DNA of 64,000 nt from NCBI GenBank assembly GCA_964465945.1, contig CAYXMM010000005.1, positions 62,001-126,000 of the forward strand, in the 5' to 3' direction. This document shows positions 1 to 7,086 of the stretch, in pieces. The translations under genes were made by a program, and so were the position numbers. Within the stretch, counting starts at the first letter, position 1; every line of letters begins with the position of its first letter. The stretch comes from JAJRPT01 sp964465945 (lineage in GTDB: Bacteria; Bacteroidota; Ignavibacteria; Kapaibacteriales; UBA2268). Under the pieces are notes generated by a model, which saw nothing but the letters and a program-made list of their open reading frames with translations, was not told the origin of the DNA and did not search any database.

Positions 1-2
1 GA

Positions 3-1703
3 ACTCCTTTGCTATCTAAATGTTACTGGTCGATTGTTCTAAAGAATGATGCCCGTAAGTCTTGGTCAGTGTTTATTGAGAAATTTGGTATGCCGTGGGT
101 GAAAACACTTTATAAATCGCAGAGGTATCAATCTCAAAAAGATGTCGACGATTTACTTGATAGAATTTATAGTTATTCCGCAGATTCTATGTTCGCTTTG
201 CCTGATGATGTTGAGTTGGATTTAATAAATGGGACTCAAACCTCTTCATCTGAAATTTACAATGCTTTTATTAATAAATGTATGGAAGATGTGAGTGAGG
301 TAATCTTAGGGCATACTTCGGCTACTACTTCGACGCCTGGTAAATTAGGGAATGAGAATATGGCTCAAAGTGTGGTAGATAGGATTATAGAGTCAGATAT
401 GATTTTGGTTGAATCTACTTTTAATACTTTAATTAAAAAAATAGTGGATTTGAACTTTAATACTAATCAATATCCTTATTTTAGATTGGTCGAAGAGCAA
501 GATATAAACAAAGATAGAGCCGAGAGAGATGCTATTTTGTATTCAATGGGATTGCGATTCACAGAAGATTACTATGTGCGTGAGTTTAATTATTATAAAG
601 GTGATTTCACTTTAAGTAATAGCGATAATTTAGGAGATTTAAGCCCAAAAAAGCTTATGAATCCGAGTAATTTTATTAATATATTGAACTCGGACGATAA
701 GGATAAGATTGGCGAGAAAGAGCAAGAAGTTACAGACAAATTCATAGAGCATTTATTAGACCCAGATAAGAATGAGACTTTATTTACGGATTTAATCAAG
801 CCAATTATTGATTATGCTGGCAAAAATAAACTTGATGATTTGAAAAAAAACTATTATAAAGCTTATAGCAAGATAGATGCAAGTGATTTTATTGAAATAA
901 TCGAACGAGCAATTCTCATTATTCAAATTTACGGCTTAAACTCGGTCGATGAAGAAGAAGAAGAGCAAAAAGACAGGTTTAATTACTTCAACAAAGATGA
1001 TATTTCTTTGCAAGATTTAATTTTTGCTTTGGATAAAGAGCCAGAAGAAATTGTTGCTTATTTTAGGTCAAAAGGAGTGAAAATTTCTGATGACTGGCAG
1101 GATACTTTTAAAATTATCAAACAACACGCATTCACTGTTGCTGGTGTTGTTAAAATGGACTTATTGGTTGACTTTAAGGAGATGATTGAGAAAGCAATCA
1201 AAGAGGGATTAAGTCAAGAGGAGTTTAAGAAGCAGTTAAAGGAGAGATTTAAAGAGAAAGGTTGGCTGAAAGACAAAGATAATAATAAACTCATCGAACC
1301 TTGGAGATTAGATACAATTTACAGAACTAATCTTCAAGACGCTTTTATGCAGGGGCGATGGAACGGACACACTTTAAATATTAAGAATGCACCTTATGTG
1401 ATGTGTAGTTCGGTGATGGATAACTCAACGACATCGGATTGCCGTGCTTTAGACGGGCAAGTCTTCAGAATTGATGACGATTATTTTGCAAAGAATCTGC
1501 GACCGCCAGGGCATTATAATTGCAGACGGATTACGATTTCTTTGAGTGAAAATTTAGTAAAAAAACGTGGGTATAAGGTAAATAAAGGTATTGATTTTAA
1601 AAATCATCGTAATCAGAAAGGATTTGATAACAAAGGTAATCCTTGGTTACCTAATAAATCTGATTACCCAAGTGAATTATGGAAAGAATTTGAGAAAAAA
1701 TAA
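3..1703 (+). CDS. Mu-like portal C-terminus fused to gpF minor head domain (5' partial)
   Basis: The reading frame is open to the left edge, so the real start is upstream; a TTG at 9 is only an internal codon. Residues 1-190 (counted from 9) resemble the C-terminal part of Mu gp29/DUF935 portals, with the W-x2-FIEKFGMP segment at about 19-29. Residues 400-520 match the Mu gpF/SPP1 gp7 head-morphogenesis family: the R-T-N-x-Q-D-x-F-x2-G helix near 440-455, CRALDG near 478-483 and PPGHYNCRR near 499-507. The stretch between is acidic and unassigned. Portal and gpF are usually separate neighbouring genes, so one polypeptide is unusual. The gene overlaps the gpG-like gene by one base, which suggests translational coupling. 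Family calls rest on motif reading only. Confidence 0.85.
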   Translation, partial: TPLLSKCYWSIVLKNDARKSWSVFIEKFGMPWVKTLYKSQRYQSQKDVDDLLDRIYSYSADSMFALPDDVELDLINGTQTSSSEIYNAFINKCMEDVSEVILGHTSATTSTPGKLGNENMAQSVVDRIIESDMILVESTFNTLIKKIVDLNFNTNQYPYFRLVEEQDINKDRAERDAILYSMGLRFTEDYYVREFNYYKGDFTLSNSDNLGDLSPKKLMNPSNFINILNSDDKDKIGEKEQEVTDKFIEHLLDPDKNETLFTDLIKPIIDYAGKNKLDDLKKNYYKAYSKIDASDFIEIIERAILIIQIYGLNSVDEEEEEQKDRFNYFNKDDISLQDLIFALDKEPEEIVAYFRSKGVKISDDWQDTFKIIKQHAFTVAGVVKMDLLVDFKEMIEKAIKEGLSQEEFKKQLKERFKEKGWLKDKDNNKLIEPWRLDTIYRTNLQDAFMQGRWNGHTLNIKNAPYVMCSSVMDNSTTSDCRALDGQVFRIDDDYFAKNLRPPGHYNCRRITISLSENLVKKRGYKVNKGIDFKNHRNQKGFDNKGNPWLPNKSDYPSELWKEFEKK

Positions 1704-2140
1704 TGATTGAATTTAATATTAACTCCGATGACCTGAATAATCAATTTGGTAAAATTCAAGGTGAAGTAAATAAAAAGATTGACCTCAAGAAAATATATAG
1801 AGGTGTCGGCGAGGTATTGCAGACGGCTGTTAACTTCCAATTTGAAGAAGAAGGGGCTTATTTAGGTAGGAAATGGGAGCCACTCGCAGCATCAACAATC
1901 GAAAGACGTAAGAAGTTAGGTAAATGGCCAGGTAGCATTATGCAGGTTACTGGGCGATTGAAGTCATCGTTTACTTATTCAATCGTTGGCAATTCGGTGA
2001 TTATAGGCACGAACGTATCTTATGCAAAAAAATTGCACTTTGGAATTGGACGAATGCCAGCTCGCCCTTTATTTACTTCACTGCTAAACGAAGAGACAAA
2101 GGACGAGATTAAGCATGCTATTTTAAAGGGACTGGTGTAA
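1703..2140 (+). CDS. Phage virion morphogenesis protein (Mu gpG / tail-completion family)
   Basis: A protein of 145 residues. The segment LGRKWEPLAASTIERRK (about 53-69), followed by GxMQVTGRLKSSF, a beta strand ending in GTNVSYAKxLHFG and a final MPARPLF motif, is the classic signature of the Mu gpG / P2 gpS-like family that acts in head-tail joining. Its ATG shares an A with the upstream TAA. In Mu the protease and capsid genes follow gpG; here the coding strand switches right after it, so the other structural genes must lie to the left of the window or be lost. The last 24 codons have a decayed second copy at 26922-26992. Confidence 0.88.
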   Translation: MIEFNINSDDLNNQFGKIQGEVNKKIDLKKIYRGVGEVLQTAVNFQFEEEGAYLGRKWEPLAASTIERRKKLGKWPGSIMQVTGRLKSSFTYSIVGNSVIIGTNVSYAKKLHFGIGRMPARPLFTSLLNEETKDEIKHAILKGLV

Positions 2141-2151
2141 TCTAATATTAT

Positions 2152-2646
2152 TTATACTTTATAAATTAAATTTCCTATTTTTTTAATTTTGTCTCTGATT
2201 TGATTAAGTAGTTGTAGATTAACATTGTTTAAAGTTTCTTTTTTATTAGGGTTTAAATTTGGTTTTTCATACATGACAGAAATACACCTTTTCAATTCAA
2301 AGCATGAATCTTGAAGTATTTTTAATTTATCTTGGATATCTCCCTTTTGTATATCATAAAATATTGTATAATTTTGCATTGTTTCAATATTCTTTATAAT
2401 ATTAATAAATACCTCTTCATATTTACTTAAATCAATGTTAATATAATTATTATTATATATTTGGTTTAGTTCAATTGCCGAATTTGACAGATAATTATAA
2501 TATTTTATTAATGTTTTAAAGTAATAATCATGCTCTCTTATTTTTTTGTTAATTCTAAGATAAATGTAAATTACTGCAATAAAATTTAATAATGATAAAA
2601 AAGAATTAAGTAAATCCCCGTATGTTATATCAGTCAAACAATTCAT
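2152..2646 (-). CDS. Small single-pass membrane protein of a STAS/GHKL trio
   Basis: A protein of 164 residues starting at the ATG at 2646; the TTG one codon earlier is less likely. A hydrophobic helix at about residues 13-31 (LLNSFLSLLNFIAVIYIYL) is followed by a Lys/Glu-rich, mostly helical cytoplasmic part. No enzyme motif is visible and I do not recognise a family. Its ATG overlaps the stop of the DUF4325 gene (TGATG), so the two are probably co-translated. It is convergent with the gpG-like gene, leaving 11 bases between stops. Position and coupling suggest it is the membrane partner or effector of the two genes upstream (inference). Confidence 0.7.
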   Translation of the reverse strand: MNCLTDITYGDLLNSFLSLLNFIAVIYIYLRINKKIREHDYYFKTLIKYYNYLSNSAIELNQIYNNNYINIDLSKYEEVFINIIKNIETMQNYTIFYDIQKGDIQDKLKILQDSCFELKRCISVMYEKPNLNPNKKETLNNVNLQLLNQIRDKIKKIGNLIYKV

Positions 2647-2996
2647 CAATTGAGATATTCTCTATTAGCATTTGTAATATATTCATCTATTATTTCCCGA
2701 ATATTTGAATTTTCCGTTGAAGTAATTATTAAAGTTTTTAAGACTCTGTCGCTTTTATATTTTCTAGACAATTCGCCAAATGATCCATCGTAAAAACTTG
2801 AAGGTCTAGTTAATAAATCGTCTACATTAACTACGAGTTTTACATTATTTTTTTCTGCTTCTAAAAATTTAGGTTCTAATATCGAATTTAAAAACCTTTC
2901 ACCTGAATTCTTCTCACCATTATTTTCTTCATTTAAATACCTCTTCCCAGGTACTTTTGAGAAGTCTGTTGCAATATTTATCATTAGATTATCCAT
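2646..2996 (-). CDS. STAS-like DUF4325 domain protein
   Basis: A protein of 116 residues from the ATG at 2996. An ATG at 3023 in the same frame would add nine residues, but GGGA precedes the 2996 codon by five bases. The segment INIATDFSKVPGKRY, then SGERFLNSIL, a VKLVVNVDDL strand and FYDGSFGELSRKY matches the DUF4325/STAS-like family. These are small alpha/beta domains thought to resemble anti-sigma-antagonist folds. The gene overlaps the upstream ATPase gene and is coupled to the small membrane protein downstream. DUF4325 proteins commonly sit beside GHKL-type ATPases (family knowledge); a role in partner switching is inference. Confidence 0.8.
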   Translation of the reverse strand: MDNLMINIATDFSKVPGKRYLNEENNGEKNSGERFLNSILEPKFLEAEKNNVKLVVNVDDLLTRPSSFYDGSFGELSRKYKSDRVLKTLIITSTENSNIREIIDEYITNANREYLN

Positions 2997-3981
2997 TAAA
3001 TTCCCAATAATAATACGTTCCATTAAAAGGAATGTTTTTTTCTATATACTCATCCTTTTGTGGTTCAGCCAAAATATTATTGGCAAAAATACGCAAATTT
3101 TGAATATTACCATCATTTAATATTTTATTGATAGTTGGTAATCCTCTACCTCTATGTTGTTCTTTTGTTCTTGACAAATTTGCCTCGTTTTTTAATATCA
3201 TTTTTAGTTTTTCAGAAGCATTATAACTAATTAAACCTATATATTTTTTTTTATCTTCAATTGTGTTCATAATCCCTTTCCCGTGATCCATAAATACAAA
3301 TTGAAATGCTTTTAAGTTGTTGTTGTAAAAAACACTAAGCCACCATTTTTCAGAGGAATTTTGCTCACCAGCATGTTCTGCCGTGTTATCCATTATTTCC
3401 GTAAGAACAGTCATACAATCAACGATTGTATCTTTGTTTATACTAGGAAATTTTGAATTTATAAATTTATAAATTTGTTCTATCAACTCTATGCTTCTAT
3501 TTTCATATGCTAAAATTTGAAACATTTCACCAATACTATCATGCACATCAATGCCGGCTCCCTCTTTTGATGTATATTGATGGAAACCTGAATCTGAAAT
3601 AAAAGTATCTACATCGTTACTTAAAGGTGATATAAATGAAATAAAATGTCTCTTTTGAGGGTATTTGTAAAACACTGAAACTAAATACATTAAAGTAGAT
3701 GTATCAGTTATACTAACATTTTCAAAACTCAATGCAACATACTTGTTATTGTTTATCAATTTTATTGCTGTATTTATTATTTTTTCAATTTCTTTATAAT
3801 TTTGTAATAATTCTAAATTCTCTGGAAACTTTATTTCTTTCTTTTTTAGACTTGTTATAGGTGTTCCAATATTTTCTTGTTGTAATTGCCTTTTATTACT
3901 TTTCTTTTTCCTGTTTTTACGTTTATTTTCTTTTATTCTATTAAATTTCTTCCTTTCATTTGTAGTATGTAATTTTTTCAT
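2989..3981 (-). CDS. STAS-like plus GHKL (HATPase) ATP-binding protein
   Basis: A protein of 330 residues. Residues 1-50 are strongly basic (KRKNRKKKSNKR), a possible nucleic-acid contact. Residues 60-150 look STAS-like, with the strand YVALSFENVSITDTSTLMYL. Residues 180-325 form a GHKL ATPase: N-box E195-x2-DN-x3-H203, G1 box DHGKG (232-236) and G2 box RGRGLPTI (277-284). There is no phospho-acceptor histidine domain or receiver, so it is not a standard sensor kinase; RsbW-like anti-sigma ATPases or MutL-like ATPases are closer in layout. It is the first gene of the three-gene unit, in the accessory position after the late genes. Confidence 0.82.
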   Translation of the reverse strand: MKKLHTTNERKKFNRIKENKRKNRKKKSNKRQLQQENIGTPITSLKKKEIKFPENLELLQNYKEIEKIINTAIKLINNNKYVALSFENVSITDTSTLMYLVSVFYKYPQKRHFISFISPLSNDVDTFISDSGFHQYTSKEGAGIDVHDSIGEMFQILAYENRSIELIEQIYKFINSKFPSINKDTIVDCMTVLTEIMDNTAEHAGEQNSSEKWWLSVFYNNNLKAFQFVFMDHGKGIMNTIEDKKKYIGLISYNASEKLKMILKNEANLSRTKEQHRGRGLPTINKILNDGNIQNLRIFANNILAEPQKDEYIEKNIPFNGTYYYWEFNG

Positions 3982-4143
3982 ATTCGTAAATTAGTTACTT
4001 CACTTTAACATATTTTGTCGTATTCCAACATTCAAATTTAAGCCATTAATTCCAAACACGCAAGGGCTTTATGATTTTTTTTTGACTTCCTTACAAAATA
4101 TTATTTAATGTGATTAGGGATATTTTTATCTCCCTTTTCACAA

Positions 4144-4479
4144 TCACCACTCCCCAGATGCTATTATCGGATATTGCTTTGCTAAATGTGAAACATAAAT
4201 CCAACAATCCAAATCGCCCTTGTAAGATATTACTTTGACTTTTACTCGCTGGTAAAAAGACGGAACACCTTCTAATTTATCTAATAAAGCCAGCGTTTTA
4301 TCATCGACTTCATAAACTTCACCTTTGATTTGTCCCTGCCCTTTGATTGCGAATGGAAATTGCGGTCCAGCGTGTAAATCAAACCCTTGTGCTACACCAA
4401 AGATTGGTTTTAATGGGGAGAGCAACCTGTGATTTGGTTGCCCTTGCTTTAATGTTCCATAAACAAATACTAAATGCAT
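4144..4479 (-). CDS. Gamma-glutamylcyclotransferase-like (AIG2/GGCT fold) protein
   Basis: A protein of 111 residues. YGTLKQG at 7-13 is the substrate-binding loop of the GGCT/AIG2 fold, and E70 in LDKLEGVPSFYQR is in the position of the catalytic glutamate. These enzymes release 5-oxoproline from gamma-glutamyl amines or peptides. It is the last gene of the amidoligase operon and overlaps the preceding GGCT-like gene by ten bases. With an amidoligase in the same operon, it may reverse or trim a gamma-glutamyl-type amide made by that enzyme (inference). Confidence 0.88.
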   Translation of the reverse strand: MHLVFVYGTLKQGQPNHRLLSPLKPIFGVAQGFDLHAGPQFPFAIKGQGQIKGEVYEVDDKTLALLDKLEGVPSFYQRVKVKVISYKGDLDCWIYVSHLAKQYPIIASGEW

Positions 4480-4913
4480 TTTGTTACCTCTAATTTATTA
4501 TAATATTGTTTTGATAAAAACTCTTTACCTTTCAGCAAATGGTTTAAATATTTTTTACTAGGCTTTAGTCTAAAATCCACAAAGTAATTATTGGCTATGT
4601 AAACGAAAGCCCATTTATAACCATACTTTGTTTTAACTAACATTTCAATTCGGTTATAATGAAAAGGGCAACCCTCAAATCTATCTAACTTTTTTATTTC
4701 GTTTTTACTTGCTAATTCATAAAGAACCCCTTCGACTTTTTCACCAATCTTATAATGAATATTAGCAAAGCCCTCACCCAATCGAAATGCTTTTTTTGAA
4801 AATCTAAGTGTAGAATTTTCGATTGTTCCTTTCTCATAGCCAGTAAATTTCACTTGCCTTTCTATCATTCTTTCGACGTTCATATTTGAACCATAAGCGA
4901 AGTAGTAAAACAT
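4470..4913 (-). CDS. Second gamma-glutamylcyclotransferase-like protein
   Basis: A protein of 147 residues. FAYGSNM (5-11) is the YGSN version of the GGCT binding loop, and E80 in LDRFEGCPFHYNR is the expected catalytic glutamate. It differs enough from the 4144-4479 protein (YGTL type) to represent another GGCT subfamily rather than a recent duplicate. It is co-transcribed with it and with the amidoligase, and its ATG abuts the stop of the 76-residue protein at 4913. A cyclotransferase or related gamma-glutamyl acyltransferase activity is expected; the substrate is unknown. Confidence 0.88.
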   Translation of the reverse strand: MFYYFAYGSNMNVERMIERQVKFTGYEKGTIENSTLRFSKKAFRLGEGFANIHYKIGEKVEGVLYELASKNEIKKLDRFEGCPFHYNRIEMLVKTKYGYKWAFVYIANNYFVDFRLKPSKKYLNHLLKGKEFLSKQYYNKLEVTKCI

Positions 4914-5143
4914 TAAAGTTCCTCAACAAATTTATACTTGATTAAATCCTCTAAGAAATCTTCGCAGCAGTTAGACCTAATAATAACTGAATTATCTACA
5001 TAACATCTTTTTGCTGTTTCGGACATAAATAAATTAATATTATCTCTAAATCCGAATATTGAAAGTTGATTAAGTTGATTAACAAAATCAACTGGGTTCT
5101 GGGATTTAATTACTCCACCACCTAATAATTTATATTTTTTCAT
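4913..5143 (-). CDS. Hypothetical 76-residue protein in amidoligase operon
   Basis: This 76-residue protein is not recognised. It starts KKYKLLGGGVIKSQNP, has a middle aromatic/hydrophobic segment and two adjacent cysteines (NCCEDFLEDL). The ATG is preceded by AAAGGGTAATAAA, a fair ribosome binding site. The spacing (one base shared with the next start) and shared direction place it in the amidoligase-GGCT operon. It could be the small modified partner or substrate of the amidoligase, but nothing in the sequence proves that. Confidence 0.6.
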   Translation of the reverse strand: MKKYKLLGGGVIKSQNPVDFVNQLNQLSIFGFRDNINLFMSETAKRCYVDNSVIIRSNCCEDFLEDLIKYKFVEEL

Positions 5144-5217
5144 TTTATTACCCTTTATTTATTATTTTAAATTTTTCATTATCTAAATATTCACAGTTAA
5201 TGCAGTCTGATGAGTTT

Positions 5218-5307
5218 TTACATTCTCATTGCTTCTTCTTTTGTGTATCTTTTTGCTTTCCAACTATTATTATTTTTGTCTACCCAATACCCTTTTTCTA
5301 ATTTCAT
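5218..5307 (-). CDS. 29-residue ORF, probably truncated by a frameshift
   Basis: ATG at 5307 follows a strong site (AAAAGGAGTTTAAA). The peptide MKLEKGYWVDKNNNSW continues to RYTKEEAMRM and stops at 5218. In another frame, without its own start, 5225-5148 encodes a Cys-containing tail (CKNSSDCINCEYL) ending just before the next gene. Small phage proteins with an N-terminal K-x-YW-x-DxxxxxW part and a Cys-rich tail are common, so one base may have been lost near 5225. The joined protein would have about 50 residues. Confidence 0.5.
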   Translation of the reverse strand: MKLEKGYWVDKNNNSWKAKRYTKEEAMRM

Positions 5308-5338
5308 TTTAAACTCCTTTTGAGAAAAGAGAGGTTGG

Positions 5339-6268
5339 CTAAGCTGCCAACTCTCTTGTTCTGTTTTGAAAATAATTTATTAAATCGTTGTTTAAAAATC
5401 TTCTTAAGTTTACATCATCAGCATTTTCGATTTCTGTTCGTTTGGAAATCTCAATCAATCTTGCTAAAAATTTTATCCAGTTTGAAATTTTCTCAAAACT
5501 TACTGAAGCCCCATGTTGTCTAAATTCTACTGAATTTTGTCTCCAAAATGATTGAGTATTTAATTTATAATATCTACTTTGATTTGTTATTAAACTTTCA
5601 ATCTCTCTTAAACTTATTGCATTGTCAATTTTTATTTTATAATTAGCTACTTTCATTGTGTGGCAGTAGCTGTTAGAATTTCCTCTTCTTGATTGTGGCA
5701 TAAATCCATCAATCCAAGTTTCTAAGTTTGCATAATTTTTATATAAATTTTTCCAAGTTTCCAATTCAAAGTTCGAAGCATCAAAGTGAATATGAACTCC
5801 ACAAGATTTGTTTGTTTTTGCTTCTAAGCCCCTTGTGATTAAAAGTACTGTTTTAAGTTGTCTTAATCCATCTTCGCCTTGTAATTTTGGTGAAACAATT
5901 TCAAAAGAATTAGCACCTTGAAGTGAAGCGTCCCTTACAATTTTCCAATGGTCTCTTGTTTGGTGATTGTAGCCTTCGGCGTTTGTGTTAATTCCTGCGT
6001 TTCTTAGTTCAGTTTCTAATTCTTGCATTTTAATTCCAAAAGCTTCAATCTCAACTCCAAAAGTATGGTTGAATTGGAAGTTTGTTAATGAAGTGCTTAT
6101 TCTTGTGTTAAGTTGTGCCTCAGCCCATTTTTTATGAACGTTGAAAGCAAATCCGTAATTTGTTCCAAGTAATTCAGCAACTTGATTTCTTGTCAATCCC
6201 AAATCAAAAAGCAATCTCATTTTTGCTGTTTTGTTTAGCGTGCTGTTTATTATTTGTTCTTGTGTCAT
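5339..6268 (-). CDS. Putative amidoligase with N-terminal HTH-like segment
   Basis: A protein of 309 residues with a good ribosome binding site (AAGGAG) eight bases upstream. Residues 15-50 (LGLTRNQVAELLGTNYGFAFNVHKKW) resemble a helix-turn-helix. Residues 68-290 match the amidoligase family of the glutamine-synthetase/carboxylate-amine ligase fold: FGVEIEAFG with E73 and E75, SFEIVSPKL with E123, and CGVHIHFD at 156-163, the probable ATP- and metal-binding residues. Such enzymes are predicted to form amide bonds on peptides or side chains. Comparative genomics has linked amidoligases with AIG2/GGCT-like cyclotransferases, and two are encoded downstream here. The substrate is unknown. Confidence 0.85.
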   Translation of the reverse strand: MTQEQIINSTLNKTAKMRLLFDLGLTRNQVAELLGTNYGFAFNVHKKWAEAQLNTRISTSLTNFQFNHTFGVEIEAFGIKMQELETELRNAGINTNAEGYNHQTRDHWKIVRDASLQGANSFEIVSPKLQGEDGLRQLKTVLLITRGLEAKTNKSCGVHIHFDASNFELETWKNLYKNYANLETWIDGFMPQSRRGNSNSYCHTMKVANYKIKIDNAISLREIESLITNQSRYYKLNTQSFWRQNSVEFRQHGASVSFEKISNWIKFLARLIEISKRTEIENADDVNLRRFLNNDLINYFQNRTRELAA

Positions 6269-6318
6269 TTTATAACTCCTTGTTTATTAAGTATTTAATT
6301 AATTGTTTTAATTTAAAA

Positions 6319-6360
6319 GCAACTTAACACTTAATCTCTTGCAAGTCAAGTCATAACTTG
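6319..6360 (-). promoter_or_regulatory. Candidate promoter and palindrome for the amidoligase operon
   Basis: On the minus strand a TTGAC element (6345-6349) and a TAAGTTG element (6320-6326) are separated by about 18-19 bases, close to the Bacteroidota -33/-7 arrangement. CAAGTcataACTTG (6347-6360) is a perfect 5-base inverted repeat overlapping the upstream element and could be an operator. Read by eye only. Confidence 0.3.
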
Positions 6361-6487
6361 TTTATTTTCAAGTAATTATAAAATAAAGTTATCCACTACG
6401 GAATTTTCAATAATTTTGACAAAGAACGACAATAATTTTTCTTTTGGGTTTGATTTTACCTCGTGATTTTATTAACTAAAAATTTAT

Positions 6488-6495
6488 TATTTTTG
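6488..6495 (+). promoter_or_regulatory. TAnnTTTG -7 box in front of a leaderless ORF
   Basis: TATTTTTG is the Bacteroidota -7 consensus and ends only three bases before the ATG at 6499. Transcription would therefore begin at or next to the start codon, giving a leaderless message. No clear -33 TTTG at the standard distance was found. Confidence 0.35.
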
Positions 6496-6498
6496 CAA

Positions 6499-6696
6499 AT
6501 GACATTAACCGAATTAATTTATTCAGATTTAGAGAAAAGGCGACTCTTTTACCTTAATTCAAACGAAGAAGAACTAAGGCAATTATATAGTGAAATCAAT
6601 AGCTTTGAAGATGTAAGAGAAGCAAAGTTAATTAAAAAAGAACTTGGATTATTAATTAATTTACTTTATAAGCCGATTAAGATTAAATCAACTTAA
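6499..6696 (+). CDS. Hypothetical 65-residue protein
   Basis: Not recognised. From the ATG at 6499 the protein is acidic/basic mixed and helical (TLTELIYSDLEKRRLFYLN, then EEELRQLYSEINSFEDVREA). An earlier in-frame start at 6463 would add 12 mostly hydrophobic residues, but the -7 box at 6488 lies inside that extension. It is the only + gene between gpG and the repressor and overlaps the 3' end of the Mor-like gene by nine bases on the opposite strand. A small phage regulator is possible; it may also be untranslated. Confidence 0.45.
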   Translation: MTLTELIYSDLEKRRLFYLNSNEEELRQLYSEINSFEDVREAKLIKKELGLLINLLYKPIKIKST

Positions 6697-6963
6697 TTTT
6701 TTTATTAAAGTTTTATAATTAATTCCTAATTCTTTTGCTATCTTTTGCTTACTAACATTTTTATACTTATCCTGCTTGATTACTCGTTCTACGACTCTGT
6801 CGAAATAAAGCAACGACGGAATATAAATTTGAACTCCGCTATAAAGCTCAATAAGTTTTTTCATTGCATCAATCCCAATAATGTGGGCAATCTCTTGGAG
6901 CTGTTCTTTTGCTCTCAAATCCTCAAATGCTATATTTTCTATTATTTCTTTTTTTATACTCAT
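6688..6963 (-). CDS. Mor-family transcription activator-like protein
   Basis: A protein of 91 residues with the ribosome binding site ATGGAGGAAAA. The pattern IAHIIGIDAMKKLIELYSG, then VQIYIPSL, an R-V-I-K helix and a C-terminal HTH (KIAKELGINYKTLIKKL) follows the Mor/C family of Mu, in which the YIP turn links the dimerisation and DNA-binding parts. In Mu, Mor switches on middle or late genes. Here it stands at the end of the early operon, the expected place for a late-gene activator. Its targets are not visible. Confidence 0.72.
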   Translation of the reverse strand: MSIKKEIIENIAFEDLRAKEQLQEIAHIIGIDAMKKLIELYSGVQIYIPSLLYFDRVVERVIKQDKYKNVSKQKIAKELGINYKTLIKKLS

Positions 6964-7086
6964 TTTTCCTCCATATTTACGCTGTATTGAATTTTAATTT
7001 TAATTTTGGTATCTTTATACACTCTCTGTCGCTTCGTTTAACCTACCCTCAATTCTGCAACAAATCGGGCATAATAAGCAAGTCCA

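Noticed and set aside
5320..5523. Plus-strand ORF of 67 codons
   Set aside because: It is antisense to the amidoligase gene, which has clear family motifs.
5339..6268. Amidoligase gene read as a true glutamine synthetase or glutamate-cysteine ligase
   Set aside because: Length and motif set fit the small amidoligase family, not the housekeeping enzymes.
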